Source: an uncultured Verrucomicrobia subdivision 3 bacterium (GTDB lineage: Bacteria > Verrucomicrobiota > Verrucomicrobiia > Limisphaerales > UBA11358). Taken from it: a stretch of 64,000 bases of DNA. A program made the translations under genes and the position numbers. Below the pieces are notes generated by a model. That model was not told where the DNA came from, did not search any database, and was given only the letters and a program-made list of their open reading frames with translations. The stretch's first letter is position 1; each line of letters starts with the position of its first letter. The stretch covers positions 1 through 64,000 of the forward strand of contig CAINLR010000131.1 in assembly GCA_903850425.1 (NCBI GenBank), read 5' to 3'. Below are positions 23,535 through 34,860 of this stretch, in pieces.

Positions 23535-24038
23535 TCAACCCCGATAAGCAATCAAGACCCCGTAGTCGGTCATGATCTTCTGGATGCCCACATCAAACTG
23601 CTCGTAAACGATGGTGTGGATGCCGATCAGGTTGGCTTCGGTGACTTCCTGCAAGAACGCCGACACCTTTTCATCGAACAGATCGTGGCCGTTTTCGATG
23701 CAGCTCGCGCGGCGGATGGTGTGAATGCGCAGCCGTTTGTCGCCGCCTTTCTGCACCGCATTCAGCGGCGGCTTGGGTTTGCCAATCAACGATTCCGGCG
23801 GCGTGTTGCGCACCGGCACTTTCAAATGCAGTTCCACTTTGGCCGCCGCCGAGGTGGAAATGGTGCTCGGCGCCGGTGCCGGGGCGGCCGGCGTTGGCAG
23901 CGCGCTGGTGGTCACCTTGGCAGTGGACGGAATGGTGATTTTTTCGCCGCAGGCCGGACAATCAATCTGGGAGCCGGCTCCCGTTTGATCCACGGCCAGT
24001 TCCTGCTCGCAGTTCGGACAATTGAATACGATATCCAT
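23535..24038 (-). CDS. Zinc-ribbon protein of unknown function
   Basis: 167 residues. The N-terminus is a two-CxxC zinc ribbon (FNCPNCEQEL ... IDCPACGEKI). An Ala/Pro/Thr-rich linker follows (about 40-65), then a compact C-terminal domain with LRIHTIRRASCIENGH, FLQEVTEANLIGIHTIVYE and IMTDYGVLIAYRG. The C-terminal half looks like a small alpha/beta domain but matches nothing I know. It may be co-transcribed with the BamD-like gene, which starts 42 bases downstream. Confidence 0.6.
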   Translation of the reverse strand: MDIVFNCPNCEQELAVDQTGAGSQIDCPACGEKITIPSTAKVTTSALPTPAAPAPAPSTISTSAAAKVELHLKVPVRNTPPESLIGKPKPPLNAVQKGGDKRLRIHTIRRASCIENGHDLFDEKVSAFLQEVTEANLIGIHTIVYEQFDVGIQKIMTDYGVLIAYRG

Positions 24039-24717
24039 AATGGGTGGGCTTGAGTTCGGGAGAGCCTATGTCCGCACTGCCCGGCAAACCAGAAAAAAAT
24101 CGCTAAACTACGCAATAAAAATCATGCCCCGGCCAGTCCAATCAATGCGCTGCCCAGCCTAATCAATCTGCACTCGGCACCAAGAACTGCGACCGCCAGC
24201 GCAAGAAATCGCCACGCCCCCTTAAGAAACCACCTCGCCGGTTCAAGCCATCCACTCGCGAACCTTGATGCTGCAATTCGATGCGCTGATGCCGGGAAGC
24301 GTTTCATCGAAGCCTGGAAAAGCGCCCGCATCATTGTGGACACCGGCGGCGGATGTGGCAACGGCACCACCCCACCAACGCCAACCCCGCCGAACCCGTA
24401 ACCAGGCTTAAACTAACAAAGCTAAAACAGACTAAACAAACTTTCCGCGGGTTCAAACAATTGGGATGGCTGACCGCCGGAGCAGGATTTTCCACATCGC
24501 GGATGCAGAACGGCAGTCGTGATTTTGTTCACTCATACAAATAAATGAACTCCGCTCGCTGATTTCCGTTGCTGCGCACCAGAATTCAAAACGAAAACAG
24601 CGGTCTCCGGCGCTCCAGCCTCCTGGTTGCGCTCTCCGTTTGGATTTTCGCGGGGGGGGAGGACGACCGCAAACCGGAAGCGACTGTATCGCTGGGCCGC
24701 CACCGAGCAGTCCCGCT
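24039..24717. other. 679-bp gap without a convincing gene
   Basis: Several short frames are open on both strands, but none has a credible start, composition or motif. The longest minus-strand frame (24122-24370) encodes an Ala/Arg-rich peptide with one hydrophobic patch and is not supported. The region ends with a run of eight G near 24651-24658. It may be decayed sequence. Confidence 0.4.
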
Positions 24718-25077
24718 TCAGGGCTGCGTCCACCCACACTTCGGGCAGACTTTAAGTTCGGGATTGATCAACTCGTCACAGCTCACACAGCGTGGATCGT
24801 TCGTAATCAACTCCGCATGGCCCGTGAGAATTTTGTGTCGCATCCAAAGATACCAAGGGAAGCCGATGATCCAGAGCAACGAACATAGGACGAAGAAAGC
24901 AACCGGCCCAACGCCAGACCGGTAACGCTTGAGTTGAATCTTGGACGAATCAATCGCCGCCCAGAGGGTGGTGCCGGGAATGAGATACCACATGACATTG
25001 TGGTGGATCAGACCTGAAAAAACGATGCCTCCCAAGTAGAGAAACAGGGTCAGCAGAATGGCATTCCATAATTTCAT
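24718..25077 (-). CDS. Small membrane protein with C-terminal zinc ribbon
   Basis: 119 residues from MKLWNAILLT. Three or four hydrophobic segments are seen (LLTLFLYLGGIVFSGLIHH, VMWYLIPGTTLWAAI, GPVAFFVLCSLLWIIGFPWYLW). A zinc ribbon then closes the protein: CVSCDELINPELKVCPKCG. The ribbon-plus-membrane layout is common in small uncharacterised bacterial proteins. A longer start at 25110 exists but adds nothing family-like. No function can be named. Confidence 0.6.
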   Translation of the reverse strand: MKLWNAILLTLFLYLGGIVFSGLIHHNVMWYLIPGTTLWAAIDSSKIQLKRYRSGVGPVAFFVLCSLLWIIGFPWYLWMRHKILTGHAELITNDPRCVSCDELINPELKVCPKCGWTQP

Positions 25078-25180
25078 GGTAGCGTATTGCTCCAGTCCTT
25101 TGACCGACAATGGCCAACCGGCTCGCGCTGGAGTGCAAGCTTTAGCTTACTGAAACAACCTGTAGGTTGAACTCCAGCAA

Positions 25181-26422
25181 TTACCGTCTCCGTCCGCCCG
25201 GCGCAAAATGGTAGCCGCCGTGGACGCGGCCGCCGCGCACTTTGCCAGGGAAGCCGCCCGCCGCCGCGCCGGGCTTGGCTTCTTCAAATAACGCCGTGTA
25301 GGTGTAGGTGAAATTTTCCAGCTTCACGCGCGGGATTTTCTGGCTGATGAAACGTTCGATGGCGAACACATGCGGCGCATCCTCGGCCACCATGATGGTA
25401 AAGGCGTCGCCACTATGCTCGGCGCGGCCGGTGCGGCCAATGCGGTGGATGTAATCCTCGGGATGCTGCGGCACGTCGTAGTTGATGACGTGGCTGACGT
25501 CGGCGATGTCCAGCCCGCGCGCGGCGATGTCGGTGGCGACGAGGACTTCGTATTTGCCTTCGCGGAAACCTTCCAGCGCCTGCTCGCGTTCCTTCTGCGT
25601 GCGGTTGGAATGCAGCACGGCCACGGCGTGTTGGTTGCGCTTGAGCAGCGCGGCCACGCGGTCGGCCCCGTGCTTGGTGCGGCAGAAAACGAGCACGGAG
25701 TTGTAATTGACGCGCTTCAAAAGTTCGAGCAGCAGGTCGGTCTTTTGCGAATCGGAAACCGGATAAATGACATGCTTCACCGTCTCGGCCACGGTGCGGC
25801 GCGCGCCGATCTCAATTGTTTCCGGGTTGTGCATCGCCCACTGGATGAGCGTTTCGATCTGCGGCGGAATGGTGGCCGAGAACAGCGCGCTGTGGCGGGC
25901 GCGCGGACATTTTTCCACGAGGCGGCGGACATCCGGCAGGAAACCCATGTCCAACATGCGGTCGGCTTCGTCGAGGACGAGAAACTCCACCTTGTCCAAA
26001 CGCAGCGTGCCCTGTTCGAGATGATCGAGCAGGCGGCCGGGCGTGGCGGCGACGATGTCCGCGCCGGCGCGCAGTTCGTCGTTCTGCTTGCCATAACCCA
26101 CGCCGCCATAGACGACGGTGACTTTCAAATCGGTGAAGCGCGCGTAATCGCGGATGGCGGTCTCGACTTGCGAAGCGAGTTCGCGCGTCGGCTCCAGGAT
26201 GAGCGCGCGCGGGCCGACGGGATTGTGTTTGCCGAGTTTGGAAAGGATCGGCAGGGCGAACGCGGCGGTTTTGCCGGTGCCGGTTTGCGCGCTGCCGATG
26301 ACGTCCTTGCCGGACAAAACCAGTGGAATGGCGCGAAGTTGGATGGGGGTCGGATCTACATATCCCATCGCCTTCACACCTTCAAGAATGACAGGCGAAA
26401 GGCCTAATTTGCTAAAAGGCAT
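25181..26422 (-). CDS. DEAD-box RNA helicase (RhlE-like)
   Basis: 413 residues. All core motifs are present: Q motif (GYVDPTPIQ), I (AQTGTGKT), Ia (PTRELASQ), II (DEAD in VLDEADRMLDMGF), III (SAT), IV/V (TDIAARGLDIADV) and VI (HRIGRTGR). The C-terminal tail is short and basic, Gly/Arg-rich (GKVRGGRVHGGYH), as in RhlE-type proteins that remodel RNA during ribosome assembly or decay. I start at 26422 (MPFSKLGLSP); an ATG eight codons earlier is possible. Confidence 0.93.
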   Translation of the reverse strand: MPFSKLGLSPVILEGVKAMGYVDPTPIQLRAIPLVLSGKDVIGSAQTGTGKTAAFALPILSKLGKHNPVGPRALILEPTRELASQVETAIRDYARFTDLKVTVVYGGVGYGKQNDELRAGADIVAATPGRLLDHLEQGTLRLDKVEFLVLDEADRMLDMGFLPDVRRLVEKCPRARHSALFSATIPPQIETLIQWAMHNPETIEIGARRTVAETVKHVIYPVSDSQKTDLLLELLKRVNYNSVLVFCRTKHGADRVAALLKRNQHAVAVLHSNRTQKEREQALEGFREGKYEVLVATDIAARGLDIADVSHVINYDVPQHPEDYIHRIGRTGRAEHSGDAFTIMVAEDAPHVFAIERFISQKIPRVKLENFTYTYTALFEEAKPGAAAGGFPGKVRGGRVHGGYHFAPGGRRR

Positions 26423-26722
26423 GAGGCAGGTTAGCAGTTGCGGCAATTAAGGAAAGCAGGGAATTTGGCGGGCGCGGGTGGAACGCGGCAGGGTTTGGTC
26501 GCCGGCAAAAAAGCGGCGGCGGCGGTGGCACCCGGCCAAACATCTGTTGCCGCACGCCCACGCCACGATTGATCACCCCCCGTTTCGCCTTCCGGTCACG
26601 CCGCCGGTGCATATTAGTTTTGGGGGGTAAACGGAGACGAATCCGGGCTTTGCATTGGGACTGGGATCAAGCCCGATGCTCATGCTGGACACAGCTGAAA
26701 TGCGCCTCCGAATCACCCTTTT
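26423..26722. other. 300-bp intergenic region, no gene seen
   Basis: The interval between the pseudopilin stop and the DEAD-box helicase start contains several GC-rich imperfect palindromes (for example around 26505-26570) and a G run followed by TAAACGG near 26623-26634, which weakly recalls the GGGTAAACACC motif seen at 63646. Nothing supports a coding region. Confidence 0.35.
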
Positions 26723-27586
26723 TTATTTCGCCGCGTTTTCCAGGATTTGCAGGAACGAGGTGTTGATGGTCGGCATGTTGATGCTGGCGGACATGTTCAC
26801 GATGTTGTTGTAGGTGGTGGGATCCGGTTTGCTAAACCCAACCGATCCATCAGTAAAATTGATGTTCCAGCCTTTGGATTTAAGATGAGCACAGTTGACC
26901 GGGTCATTCATGCCCGCGTCCAAGTAGTCCATGATAAAGGCCCGGCGACCTTTGACCGAGCTGGCTTTTTGGAACGAACGCAACCCAGCGGCGTCACACA
27001 CCGGGTTGTAGGTATAGCTGCCACGCACGGCCACATTGCCGTTGGGCGATTGGACGATGGTCATCAAGGGACCAGCTTTGGCCGGTGCGGGCGCGCCGCC
27101 GGAATAATACCAGGCCCCCAATTGCGAAGCAGGCACATAGCTGGGACAAAAGAAAACGCCGCCGTCGCCGCCGGCCAGCTTGGCTGGATAGAGATAACCC
27201 AGATTGTCAAAGTTGCCGCCGAGCGGCTTCAGCGCCGCCGTATCCATGGGCACATGAACCCCAATGGCCGCCGCGTTGTTGTTTTCAAAAAAGACCATCC
27301 AGCGAACATAGGAAGGCAGATTGATATTGTTCAAGGTGCGAGGATTGAAGGGTGCCTGGTTTCCGCCCCACGGAGGAAACGCGTCATCGTTGTCGCCGGC
27401 GTAGATGGTGCAGCCCAGATACAGCTGGCGCAGGTTGTTGATACATTGCGTGCGTTTGGCACGCTCCTTCGCCGAAGCCAAAGCTGGCAACAGCATGGCC
27501 GCGAGGATCGCGATGATGGCGATGACCACGAGCAGTTCGATCAAGGTGAATCCGCCACGGGCGGGAGAGAGTTGATGTCGTTTCAA
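26723..27586 (-). CDS. Prepilin-type secreted protein (type II pseudopilin-like)
   Basis: 287 residues. The class III signal is textbook: [20 protein letters not shown], with cleavage after Gly and Glu at +5, then [24 protein letters not shown]. The C-terminal part has the heavily expanded pseudopilin family look with [14 protein letters not shown] near the end. Such proteins are very numerous in Verrucomicrobia and Planctomycetes and are processed by a PilD-like peptidase; most have no known role. It lies 67 bp downstream of the giant beta-repeat gene and is probably co-transcribed with it. Confidence 0.88.
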   Translation of the reverse strand: MKRHQLSPARGGFTLIELLVVIAIIAILAAMLLPALASAKERAKRTQCINNLRQLYLGCTIYAGDNDDAFPPWGGNQAPFNPRTLNNINLPSYVRWMVFFENNNAAAIGVHVPMDTAALKPLGGNFDNLGYLYPAKLAGGDGGVFFCPSYVPASQLGAWYYSGGAPAPAKAGPLMTIVQSPNGNVAVRGSYTYNPVCDAAGLRSFQKASSVKGRRAFIMDYLDAGMNDPVNCAHLKSKGWNINFTDGSVGFSKPDPTTYNNIVNMSASINMPTINTSFLQILENAAK

Positions 27587-27653
27587 GATGGAGTTGGGTT
27601 GAATTTGAACGGGAAAGGCGCGCGGCAGTTTGGGTGCCGCGCGCCGGTTTAAC

Positions 27654-30600
27654 TTATAATTTCAAGCGATAGAACACCGTCGGCTTGGCCGGGTCCACCG
27701 TGATGTTGGTGCTGGTGATGGCCGTGCTGCCGGGCACATCCACCCAGTTGCTGCCGAGTCCGGTGGTGAGGCTGTTCGTCTGCTGTTGCAGCGTCCAGCC
27801 CGCGTTGGTCGGCCAGCTCAAGGCCAAGATCGTGCCGTTGAAACTGGCGAGGAGCGGCGGACGGTTGGAGTTCACCGTGGACACCACCGCGATGGTGCCG
27901 TTGAGCGCCAGCGCGTTCGTCCAATACATGCCGGCCGTCAGCGCCGGCAGGTTCGTTACGGTGAACCCGGTGACGCCGGCACTGAACAACTGGAACGTGT
28001 CGCCACCTTGGAGCGCCGGACCGACATTCGTGACCGTCAGCGCCGAAGCGTTGACGAGGCTGGCGGCGGTGAGCTTGGCGGCAGTGATGGCGTTCGTGCG
28101 GTTCAACTGCATGACCAGCGCGCCGTTCAACGTGGCCGTGCCGGTCACGTTGAGGCTGCCGAGGCCGACGCGGACGAAGGAATTAGCCAGTTCGTTCAGG
28201 CTGCCGTTGATGGTGCCATAACCGGCCAAGGTTTGCGCGATGGAATTGCCCAGATTCAGCGTGCCATCCGCGCGGCCCGAAACATCAAGGATCGCCGTGC
28301 TGGAACGCACATTGAGGCTCGCGCTGCTGTCCAGGGAGACGGGTTCGATCAACGCCAGCACGCCGTTGCTGACCGTGGTGCTGCCGGTGTTGGTGACCGT
28401 GCCCGACAAAGTCAACGTGCCGGTGCCCGACTTAACGAAACTAATAATACCGCCCGCGCCGGCTCCGCCATCCCGGATGGTGCCGGAGAAGGTGGTGTTG
28501 AGATTCTTGAGGCCGACGGTGTAAGCAATGGCTCCGGCCGTTCCGCCGCCATCAATGATGCCGGCGCCGGACAGAGCGCCGAGACTGACCGCGCCGGCCT
28601 TGCTGGACATCGTGCCTTCAATGTCAAACGTGGTGAAGTCGCCACCGTTAGCCGTCGTGTTGGCCGACCAGCGCAAACTGCCGTCGGCCGGAATCAACAC
28701 GGTGCCCAGCATGGCTTGGAACTGTTTGGTGCCAGTGGAAGAGTAGCTGACCGTTCCGCTGGTCGCGCCACCGATGACGTTGGTGGTGGTGGCGCTGCCA
28801 ATCACCGTGCCGGCAAAACCGTTGGCGATCTGCTGGGAGGAGAACGTGACGGTCGCGGCATCCACGAGGGTCACGGGATTGCCCGGGAAGACCGACGGAT
28901 CAACGCCGCTGCCAGCCGCGTTCATCCGCAGCGTGGTGCCGTTGCTCATCAGGATGCCGCCGTTGTGCGACGCCGCGTCACTGTTGTGCAGGGCCAGTGT
29001 GGCCGTGTCCCCGACAATCGTGCCGCCGCTATAGTTGTTGGCGCTGCGGAGTTCCAACGTGTTCGGGCTGGCCCCGAGCACGCTCAGCGCCAGTTTTCCC
29101 CCGCCGTTAGTGTTCTCGAAGATGGTTCCCCAATAGGTGTTCGTGCCGCCACCACTACCCAGCACCGTCAACCGGTTGGTCAAAGTGGGCGAAGCCGCGC
29201 TGTTGGTGATAAGGCCGTTGACCGTGCCGTTGATGCCGCTCAACGCATTCACCGTCTGGTTGAAACCGTTCACGTCGAGGGTGCCCGCCGCCGTAGTGCT
29301 GCCATCCAACACCAGCCAACCGGTGGAACCGGCGACCGTGGCCGCGCTGGGAATCGCTTCCGCCGCCCCCAACACCACCGTGCCGTTGTTGATGACGGTG
29401 TTGTTGATGTAGGTGTTGCCGCCGGTGAGCGTCACGCTGGCCGCGCCGGTGAAATCCACTTCGCCTCCATTGGCCGGACCAGTCTTGATGTTGGCGGCGG
29501 TGAAGCTGCCGGTTTTATTGTAAACGAGCTTGCCGTCATTGGTCACCGCGCCCGAACCGAGGCTGCCCACGGCACCGCCGGTGCCCACTTGCACGGTGGC
29601 GCCGGAACCGATGGTGGTCCAGTTGTAAGTGTTGTTGGCCGTCAGCGTCAACGTGCTGTTGCCGTTTTTCGTCAAGGTGCCGGCACCCGTGCCGACCATG
29701 TTGGTGAGTGAAATGTTGTTGGTCTGGTTGAAGACCAGCGTGCCGTTATTAGTGATGAGACCGCTGCCGAGGCTGGCGGAAACCGCGCCATTGCCAACGG
29801 TCAACGTGGCCCCGCTGCCGATGGTGGTCGGCCCGCCGAAGTCACTCAAGATGTCGAGTTCCAAACTGCTCGTGCCGCTGACCACCAAACTATTGGTCGC
29901 GCCGGAAAGTTTGCCGCCGCCGGTGGTGCTTTGAAAAACGTAAGCCGACGAGCCCGTCACCAGTGTAGTGGCCGGTTGCACAATCGCCCGCACATCCACG
30001 GGATTATTGCCCGCGCCGGAATTGTTGAAGGTGACATGATCGCCCGGGGTGAAGGTGGTCAGGCTGGCACCATTGTTCCAATTGACCGAGTTGGCAATAT
30101 TCCAGATGTTGTCCTGCGCTCCGGCCGAAGCCCAAATCAAATTGGCGCCGCCGCTGGAAGCGACGATCAGATCAATTTCATTGGCGATCGCATCGGACAA
30201 TACGGCGACCTGGCCCGCCTGCGAGAAGCCGCTCAACGTCAGATTGCCCGCCGAGCCGCTCAACGTGCCGGTGTAGCCGATCAACTTGTAAGTGCCGTTG
30301 GTCAACGGGTTGCCGACCACCAGCCGCACGGCACCCGACATCAGATTCAAATTGCCGCCGACCAGGATGAGATCCTTGTTGGTCGTGCTGATCTGCGCCA
30401 GATTGGTGCCGCCGTTAAAGGTCCAGTCGCTGGCGGAGGTCAACGTGCCATAGTCGTTCACGCCGGGCGAAACGGTGCTGCCGGCTTCGAGGTCGGCCGA
30501 GAACAAAGTGCCCGTGCCGGCCAGAATCGTGCCGGTGTAATTCGTCACCGGGCTGGCATCCAACTGGCCGATCACCGTCAGCGTGCCGCCATTCACCCAA

Positions 30601-33600
30601 GTCGGACCGGTGTAAGTGGCGGTGCCGGGCGCGCTGGAAATGGTGAGGTTGCCAGCGCCCGTCTTGGTGATGCGCGTGGTGCCCTGAACCGAGCCGGCGA
30701 TGAGATCATTCTGATTCAAGCCACCGATGATGAAGTTCGGAAAGTTGCCCTGATACGGTCCGAGGATCGTGGCCGTGGAATCCACATTGATCGCGCCGAC
30801 GTTGAAGCTGTTGCCAGTGGAATTGTCCGACACCGACAACGAGACGTTCGTCATCGTGACCGCAGCGGCACCGAAGCCATTGAAACTACCACCGTTGATG
30901 ACGAGGCGGAAAGTGCCGCCGCCAAAAAGGTTGATCTGGCCGGCATAAGTATTCCAACCACCGCCGATGTCATCCTGTGTTCCCGGCGCGTTGATGTTCA
31001 AAATACCGTTGCCCGTCACTGTGCCATTCAAACGGTTCAAGGTGGACATGACAATCGTGCCGACGTTGCCCGCCGGAACAAAAATGTTGTTCGCCAAAGT
31101 CAAACGGGTGCCGGCCGCGTAGCCCGAAGCCAGCGTGCCGCCGGCCAAGGTAATTTGACCGCCGCCGATGCCAGCAAGTTGGTCAATCATCAGCGTGCCG
31201 TTGCTCACGGTCGTGTTGCCGGTGTAAGCATTCGCACCGCTGCCCAAATGCAACGTGGCCGGCCCCATCTTCGTCAAGCCGCCGCCGTTCACGGCGCCGC
31301 CGAGCGTGAGGTCACCGGCGAGCGTGTTCACCATCTGCGTGGCCACGAGCACCACCGGCACGTTGAGGATTTGCGCATTGGCGGATTCATTGGTCATCGC
31401 CCCGGCCAAAGTCAGGGCGCTGCTGTTCGCCGTGCCGATGACGAAGGCACCCGCTGTGCTGGCGAAGTCCAGCGACGCGACGCTGTAAGAGTTATCCAGG
31501 TTGTTCGGGGCCGCCTGCGTGCTGCCGTCGAATACGAGCGCATCCCCGGCGAAGCCCGGTGCCAGCCCGGAAACCCAGTTGGGATTCTCGCTCCAGTTAT
31601 CCGTGCTGCCCAAACCGGACCAGACTTCCGTGGTGGCGTTGATGGTCAGGGCGAGGTTGCCCGACCCGGTCAACGGCGCGGTATCCGTGGCGTAGGCCAC
31701 CACATGGGTGCTGCCCACCGGAGCCGCCGCCGGAATGACGATCGTGTTCGTGTAAACATTGGGCGTGCCGGAGAGCACCAACGGGATGGCGCTGGCACCG
31801 TTGATCAAAGTCAGATCCACATAGACATTGGTCACCGTGCCGCCGCCCGGCGTGACCGTGACGCTGACAAACGTGCTCTGATTGCGCACCAGCGTGGCCG
31901 GCGTCGCCGTCCCGACCACCGTGGGCGCAATGGCCGCCGAGCGATGCAAGCGGACGTTTTTGTTCACCACGTCAGTGATGATGGAGTAGCTGCCGGAATT
32001 GGCCGGCACGGTTCCCAGCCAAGTCGGCACGGAATTAAACGTGCCGGAAATACTGGCCGCACCGCCGGTCAATTTGAACAGCACATAATCCGTGGTGCCA
32101 TCCAGCGTGGCCCCCATGAGATTGATGTTGATGGCCACGCCGCCACACGTGAGCACGCTGCTGGCCCCGCTCAAAACGATCCGGTCGTTGGGGCCGGCGG
32201 TGGCACTGGTGTTCAAATCAAAATCTGCCTTCGCCCCGGTGGCGTAGGTGAGATTGCCCGTAATGGTATTCGTCACACCCGTTGCGCCGGGCCGCGTGTG
32301 CGCGCCGCTGACGGCCGTCACATTGCCGGCCACGATGCCGCTGCCGCTCAACATTTGCGGACTCGTCAAGACCAGCGTGCTGTTCGTCAGCGCGGTCGCA
32401 TCCAAGGTGCCATTCACGGCGTAGCTGGAGGTGTTGGTCGCCGGGGTAGTTAATGCCAGTGTGCCCGCGCTGACCGTGGTCGAACCGCTGTAGCTCAAGG
32501 TGCCGCCAATCGTTTGCGCACTGGCACCGTTTTTGACGAGGCTCAACGCGCCGCCCGCGCCATCTTGCAACGTGCCGGTGAAACTCGTCGTGGCCGCACC
32601 GTTCACGGTCAACGTAGCCGGGGTCGCATTGGCATTCTGAACCGTGGCCGTGCCGGCGGAATCCGCGCTGGCGGTGAGTGACGCGACCGACACACTGTTA
32701 CCATTCAGGTTCAACGTGCCATTGGCATAGACCATCGCGCCGTTGGTGAAGGTCTGGCTCATGCCGCCGAACACCAACGCCGGAGCACCGTTCAGCGCAT
32801 TGGCGTTGCCCAGCGTCGTCGTGCCGGCATTCAACGTCAGCGGGCCGGTGAACGTATTCGCCGTGTTGGGCGTGAGCGTCAGCGCGCCCTGACCGCTCTT
32901 GGTCAAACCAATCGCGCCGTTGTTGTCCACGATGTTCGCGCCGATGGTCAGCGTGCCCAGCGTATTGTATTGGTGAATGATCAAATCCTGGCCGTTGCCC
33001 GAGGTCAGATTGTTGTTGTTGATGGCCACGTCGTTGGCCCCCACCTTCGCGCATTCCAAAATGCCGCCGGTGGCGTTCGTAATATTTCCAGCCGTATTGA
33101 CTGTGTAGGCACCCACGGCGCTGAAGCGCAGCGAGTTGATCGTCAGGTCGCCCGGGGTCGAGATGCCGATGGCGGCATCCACATCCTTGGCGGCGGCAAA
33201 GCCAGCGTTGTAGGCTCCCAAACCCGCGATGGTTTTGGCCGTGTTGGCCGTGTTGCCGCTCACCGCCCAACCGCCGACGCTCGTTGGGCCGCCGCAGTTG
33301 ATCGTGGCATAGCCGCCCAGGATGGTGGTCTGCCCGCCGGTGAAATTGGCATTGATATTCGTCGTGGTGTCCGTCCCGTCAGCCCCGCCAATTTTTTGAT
33401 TGGACGAAGCACCGTTGGGCCGCGATTGAAAATCAATCGTCGAACCGGCGTTGCGCGTGATGCCCCCCAGCGTCAACGTGTAGGTGGTGCTGGACTGACG
33501 ATAATTGCCGATGTGCGACGCGCCGGGATTCAAAACCAATCCGGCCAGCGTTTGCGACGGGCTGACCCCGGAAGGCCCGTCCATGATCAAATCGCCGCCC

Positions 33601-34628
33601 GCGAGCATCAGCGTCGAAGTGGATGGCAGGATGTTGGCCAGAATGGCGGAGCCACCGTTGTTGGCATTGTTGAAATTCAGCTCCACCACGCCGCCGTTGA
33701 TGGCCGTCGGACCGGAATAGGTGTTGGCATTGATCAAACGCAGTAAGGCTGAACCACCCAAGTAACTCAAAGAGGTGACGATGCCGGCCGACTGGCCGGC
33801 AGCCGCAACTTTCGTCAAGCCCACTGTGCCGGTTGTGTTCTTAATAATGCCAGAGAAGGAGTCCACGGCGGTATAAGTGCCGCTAGCCGCGCCCACGCCG
33901 CCCACGCCGCCGCCCACTTTCAAGGTCACACTGCCGCCCGCGCTTACATTGTCAATGATGCCAGCGGTGAGCGCTGCCGAGTTGTTGATGAACGCCACGG
34001 AAAGATTGTTGCCGTTCAAATCAATCGTCGCGCCGTTCGCCAGGTTGACGCGGCTCGCCCCGAACGCGGTGGCGTTGCCGACTTTCACCGTGCCGGCGTT
34101 GATCAGCGTCGTGCCCGCATAGGTGTTCGCGCCGGCAAGCGTCAAGTTTTGCCCGTCCGAAATCGAGAGGGTGTTGCCGCCGCCGCTCACCACGCCGCCG
34201 AGGGTCAGACTGCCGCCCGCGAGAGAGATCGTCTGGGCCGCGTTGCCCAGCGTGATGTTATTGAAGATGGTTTGCGCGTTGGCGGAGTTGACGGCGAGGA
34301 TCGTTCCCGCCGTGCCGAGGGTGAACGGATTGCCGCTCAGCGTGAAACCAGGCGCGCCGCCGTTGTAGGTGAGGTTGGGAAAAGCCAGGCTGGTCAGATC
34401 ATTGAACGGCGTGGTGGAGCCAACGGTGTCGAACACCAGCGAATCGCCCGCAGCCACCGGGCCGGAACCGACGCTATAAGACCAGTTGCCGAGGGCGCTG
34501 AAATTGTTGCCCGAGCCGCCGACCCAGGTGTCGGTGGATTGCGCGGTGGCGTTCAGCGCGGTGAATCCGCTGGCAGCGACGAGCAGGCTGGTGAGGAGTG
34601 AGGGCATGGGACGATGGTGCGTTTTCAT
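27654..34628 (-). CDS. Giant autotransporter-associated beta-strand repeat protein
   Basis: 2324 residues with a signal peptide ([20 protein letters not shown]). The body is many copies of the autotransporter-associated repeat, for example [20 protein letters not shown] and [19 protein letters not shown]. Three segments begin with a Trp-rich module: STDTWVGG (about 30), [20 protein letters not shown] (about 1000) and [14 protein letters not shown] (about 1500). The C-terminus ([16 protein letters not shown], about 2265) is a short sandwich module and not an outer-membrane barrel, so it cannot secrete itself as a classical autotransporter. A long extracellular beta-helix is expected, serving in adhesion or polysaccharide binding. 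The gene follows the galactan locus on the same strand. Confidence 0.88.
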   Translation of the reverse strand: MKTHHRPMPSLLTSLLVAASGFTALNATAQSTDTWVGGSGNNFSALGNWSYSVGSGPVAAGDSLVFDTVGSTTPFNDLTSLAFPNLTYNGGAPGFTLSGNPFTLGTAGTILAVNSANAQTIFNNITLGNAAQTISLAGGSLTLGGVVSGGGNTLSISDGQNLTLAGANTYAGTTLINAGTVKVGNATAFGASRVNLANGATIDLNGNNLSVAFINNSAALTAGIIDNVSAGGSVTLKVGGGVGGVGAASGTYTAVDSFSGIIKNTTGTVGLTKVAAAGQSAGIVTSLSYLGGSALLRLINANTYSGPTAINGGVVELNFNNANNGGSAILANILPSTSTLMLAGGDLIMDGPSGVSPSQTLAGLVLNPGASHIGNYRQSSTTYTLTLGGITRNAGSTIDFQSRPNGASSNQKIGGADGTDTTTNINANFTGGQTTILGGYATINCGGPTSVGGWAVSGNTANTAKTIAGLGAYNAGFAAAKDVDAAIGISTPGDLTINSLRFSAVGAYTVNTAGNITNATGGILECAKVGANDVAINNNNLTSGNGQDLIIHQYNTLGTLTIGANIVDNNGAIGLTKSGQGALTLTPNTANTFTGPLTLNAGTTTLGNANALNGAPALVFGGMSQTFTNGAMVYANGTLNLNGNSVSVASLTASADSAGTATVQNANATPATLTVNGAATTSFTGTLQDGAGGALSLVKNGASAQTIGGTLSYSGSTTVSAGTLALTTPATNTSSYAVNGTLDATALTNSTLVLTSPQMLSGSGIVAGNVTAVSGAHTRPGATGVTNTITGNLTYATGAKADFDLNTSATAGPNDRIVLSGASSVLTCGGVAININLMGATLDGTTDYVLFKLTGGAASISGTFNSVPTWLGTVPANSGSYSIITDVVNKNVRLHRSAAIAPTVVGTATPATLVRNQSTFVSVTVTPGGGTVTNVYVDLTLINGASAIPLVLSGTPNVYTNTIVIPAAAPVGSTHVVAYATDTAPLTGSGNLALTINATTEVWSGLGSTDNWSENPNWVSGLAPGFAGDALVFDGSTQAAPNNLDNSYSVASLDFASTAGAFVIGTANSSALTLAGAMTNESANAQILNVPVVLVATQMVNTLAGDLTLGGAVNGGGLTKMGPATLHLGSGANAYTGNTTVSNGTLMIDQLAGIGGGQITLAGGTLASGYAAGTRLTLANNIFVPAGNVGTIVMSTLNRLNGTVTGNGILNINAPGTQDDIGGGWNTYAGQINLFGGGTFRLVINGGSFNGFGAAAVTMTNVSLSVSDNSTGNSFNVGAINVDSTATILGPYQGNFPNFIIGGLNQNDLIAGSVQGTTRITKTGAGNLTISSAPGTATYTGPTWVNGGTLTVIGQLDASPVTNYTGTILAGTGTLFSADLEAGSTVSPGVNDYGTLTSASDWTFNGGTNLAQISTTNKDLILVGGNLNLMSGAVRLVVGNPLTNGTYKLIGYTGTLSGSAGNLTLSGFSQAGQVAVLSDAIANEIDLIVASSGGANLIWASAGAQDNIWNIANSVNWNNGASLTTFTPGDHVTFNNSGAGNNPVDVRAIVQPATTLVTGSSAYVFQSTTGGGKLSGATNSLVVSGTSSLELDILSDFGGPTTIGSGATLTVGNGAVSASLGSGLITNNGTLVFNQTNNISLTNMVGTGAGTLTKNGNSTLTLTANNTYNWTTIGSGATVQVGTGGAVGSLGSGAVTNDGKLVYNKTGSFTAANIKTGPANGGEVDFTGAASVTLTGGNTYINNTVINNGTVVLGAAEAIPSAATVAGSTGWLVLDGSTTAAGTLDVNGFNQTVNALSGINGTVNGLITNSAASPTLTNRLTVLGSGGGTNTYWGTIFENTNGGGKLALSVLGASPNTLELRSANNYSGGTIVGDTATLALHNSDAASHNGGILMSNGTTLRMNAAGSGVDPSVFPGNPVTLVDAATVTFSSQQIANGFAGTVIGSATTTNVIGGATSGTVSYSSTGTKQFQAMLGTVLIPADGSLRWSANTTANGGDFTTFDIEGTMSSKAGAVSLGALSGAGIIDGGGTAGAIAYTVGLKNLNTTFSGTIRDGGAGAGGIISFVKSGTGTLTLSGTVTNTGSTTVSNGVLALIEPVSLDSSASLNVRSSTAILDVSGRADGTLNLGNSIAQTLAGYGTINGSLNELANSFVRVGLGSLNVTGTATLNGALVMQLNRTNAITAAKLTAASLVNASALTVTNVGPALQGGDTFQLFSAGVTGFTVTNLPALTAGMYWTNALALNGTIAVVSTVNSNRPPLLASFNGTILALSWPTNAGWTLQQQTNSLTTGLGSNWVDVPGSTAITSTNITVDPAKPTVFYRLKL

Positions 34629-34860
34629 GATAGCAATGCGGACGGTTGTCAGCGAATAACGGTGAACTCGGTTTGAAACATATGATATGGAATTGGGCGT
34701 AATCTACTTTAACACCTGGGAAAGCTTAAGCCATCGCCAGTTCTGGCGATTGGAGCGCGCGCGGCGCATTCAGCCACGGAGGGCCAACTGCGGCGCACCC
34801 TCCGCAACTTCGCGCGGCTGGCGAACGGGAGGTTTCGCCACATCCCGCGCCGTGCGCCCG
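34629..34860. other. Intergenic region upstream of the giant repeat gene
   Basis: 232 bp. The half next to the giant gene is AT-rich (around 34655-34725) and is the natural place for its promoter. The other half is GC-rich with imperfect palindromes near 34740-34850. An open frame on the plus strand has no support. Confidence 0.35.

Noticed and set aside
24122-24370. 82-codon minus-strand frame in the 679-bp gap
   Set aside because: Ala/Arg-rich, no ribosome-binding site, no homologous look; the gap is probably decayed sequence.
29931-32453. 840-codon plus-strand frame opposite the giant beta-repeat gene
   Set aside because: Composition (Gly/Arg/Asp) follows from the antisense of a Thr/Asn/Gly-rich repeat protein; no independent evidence.
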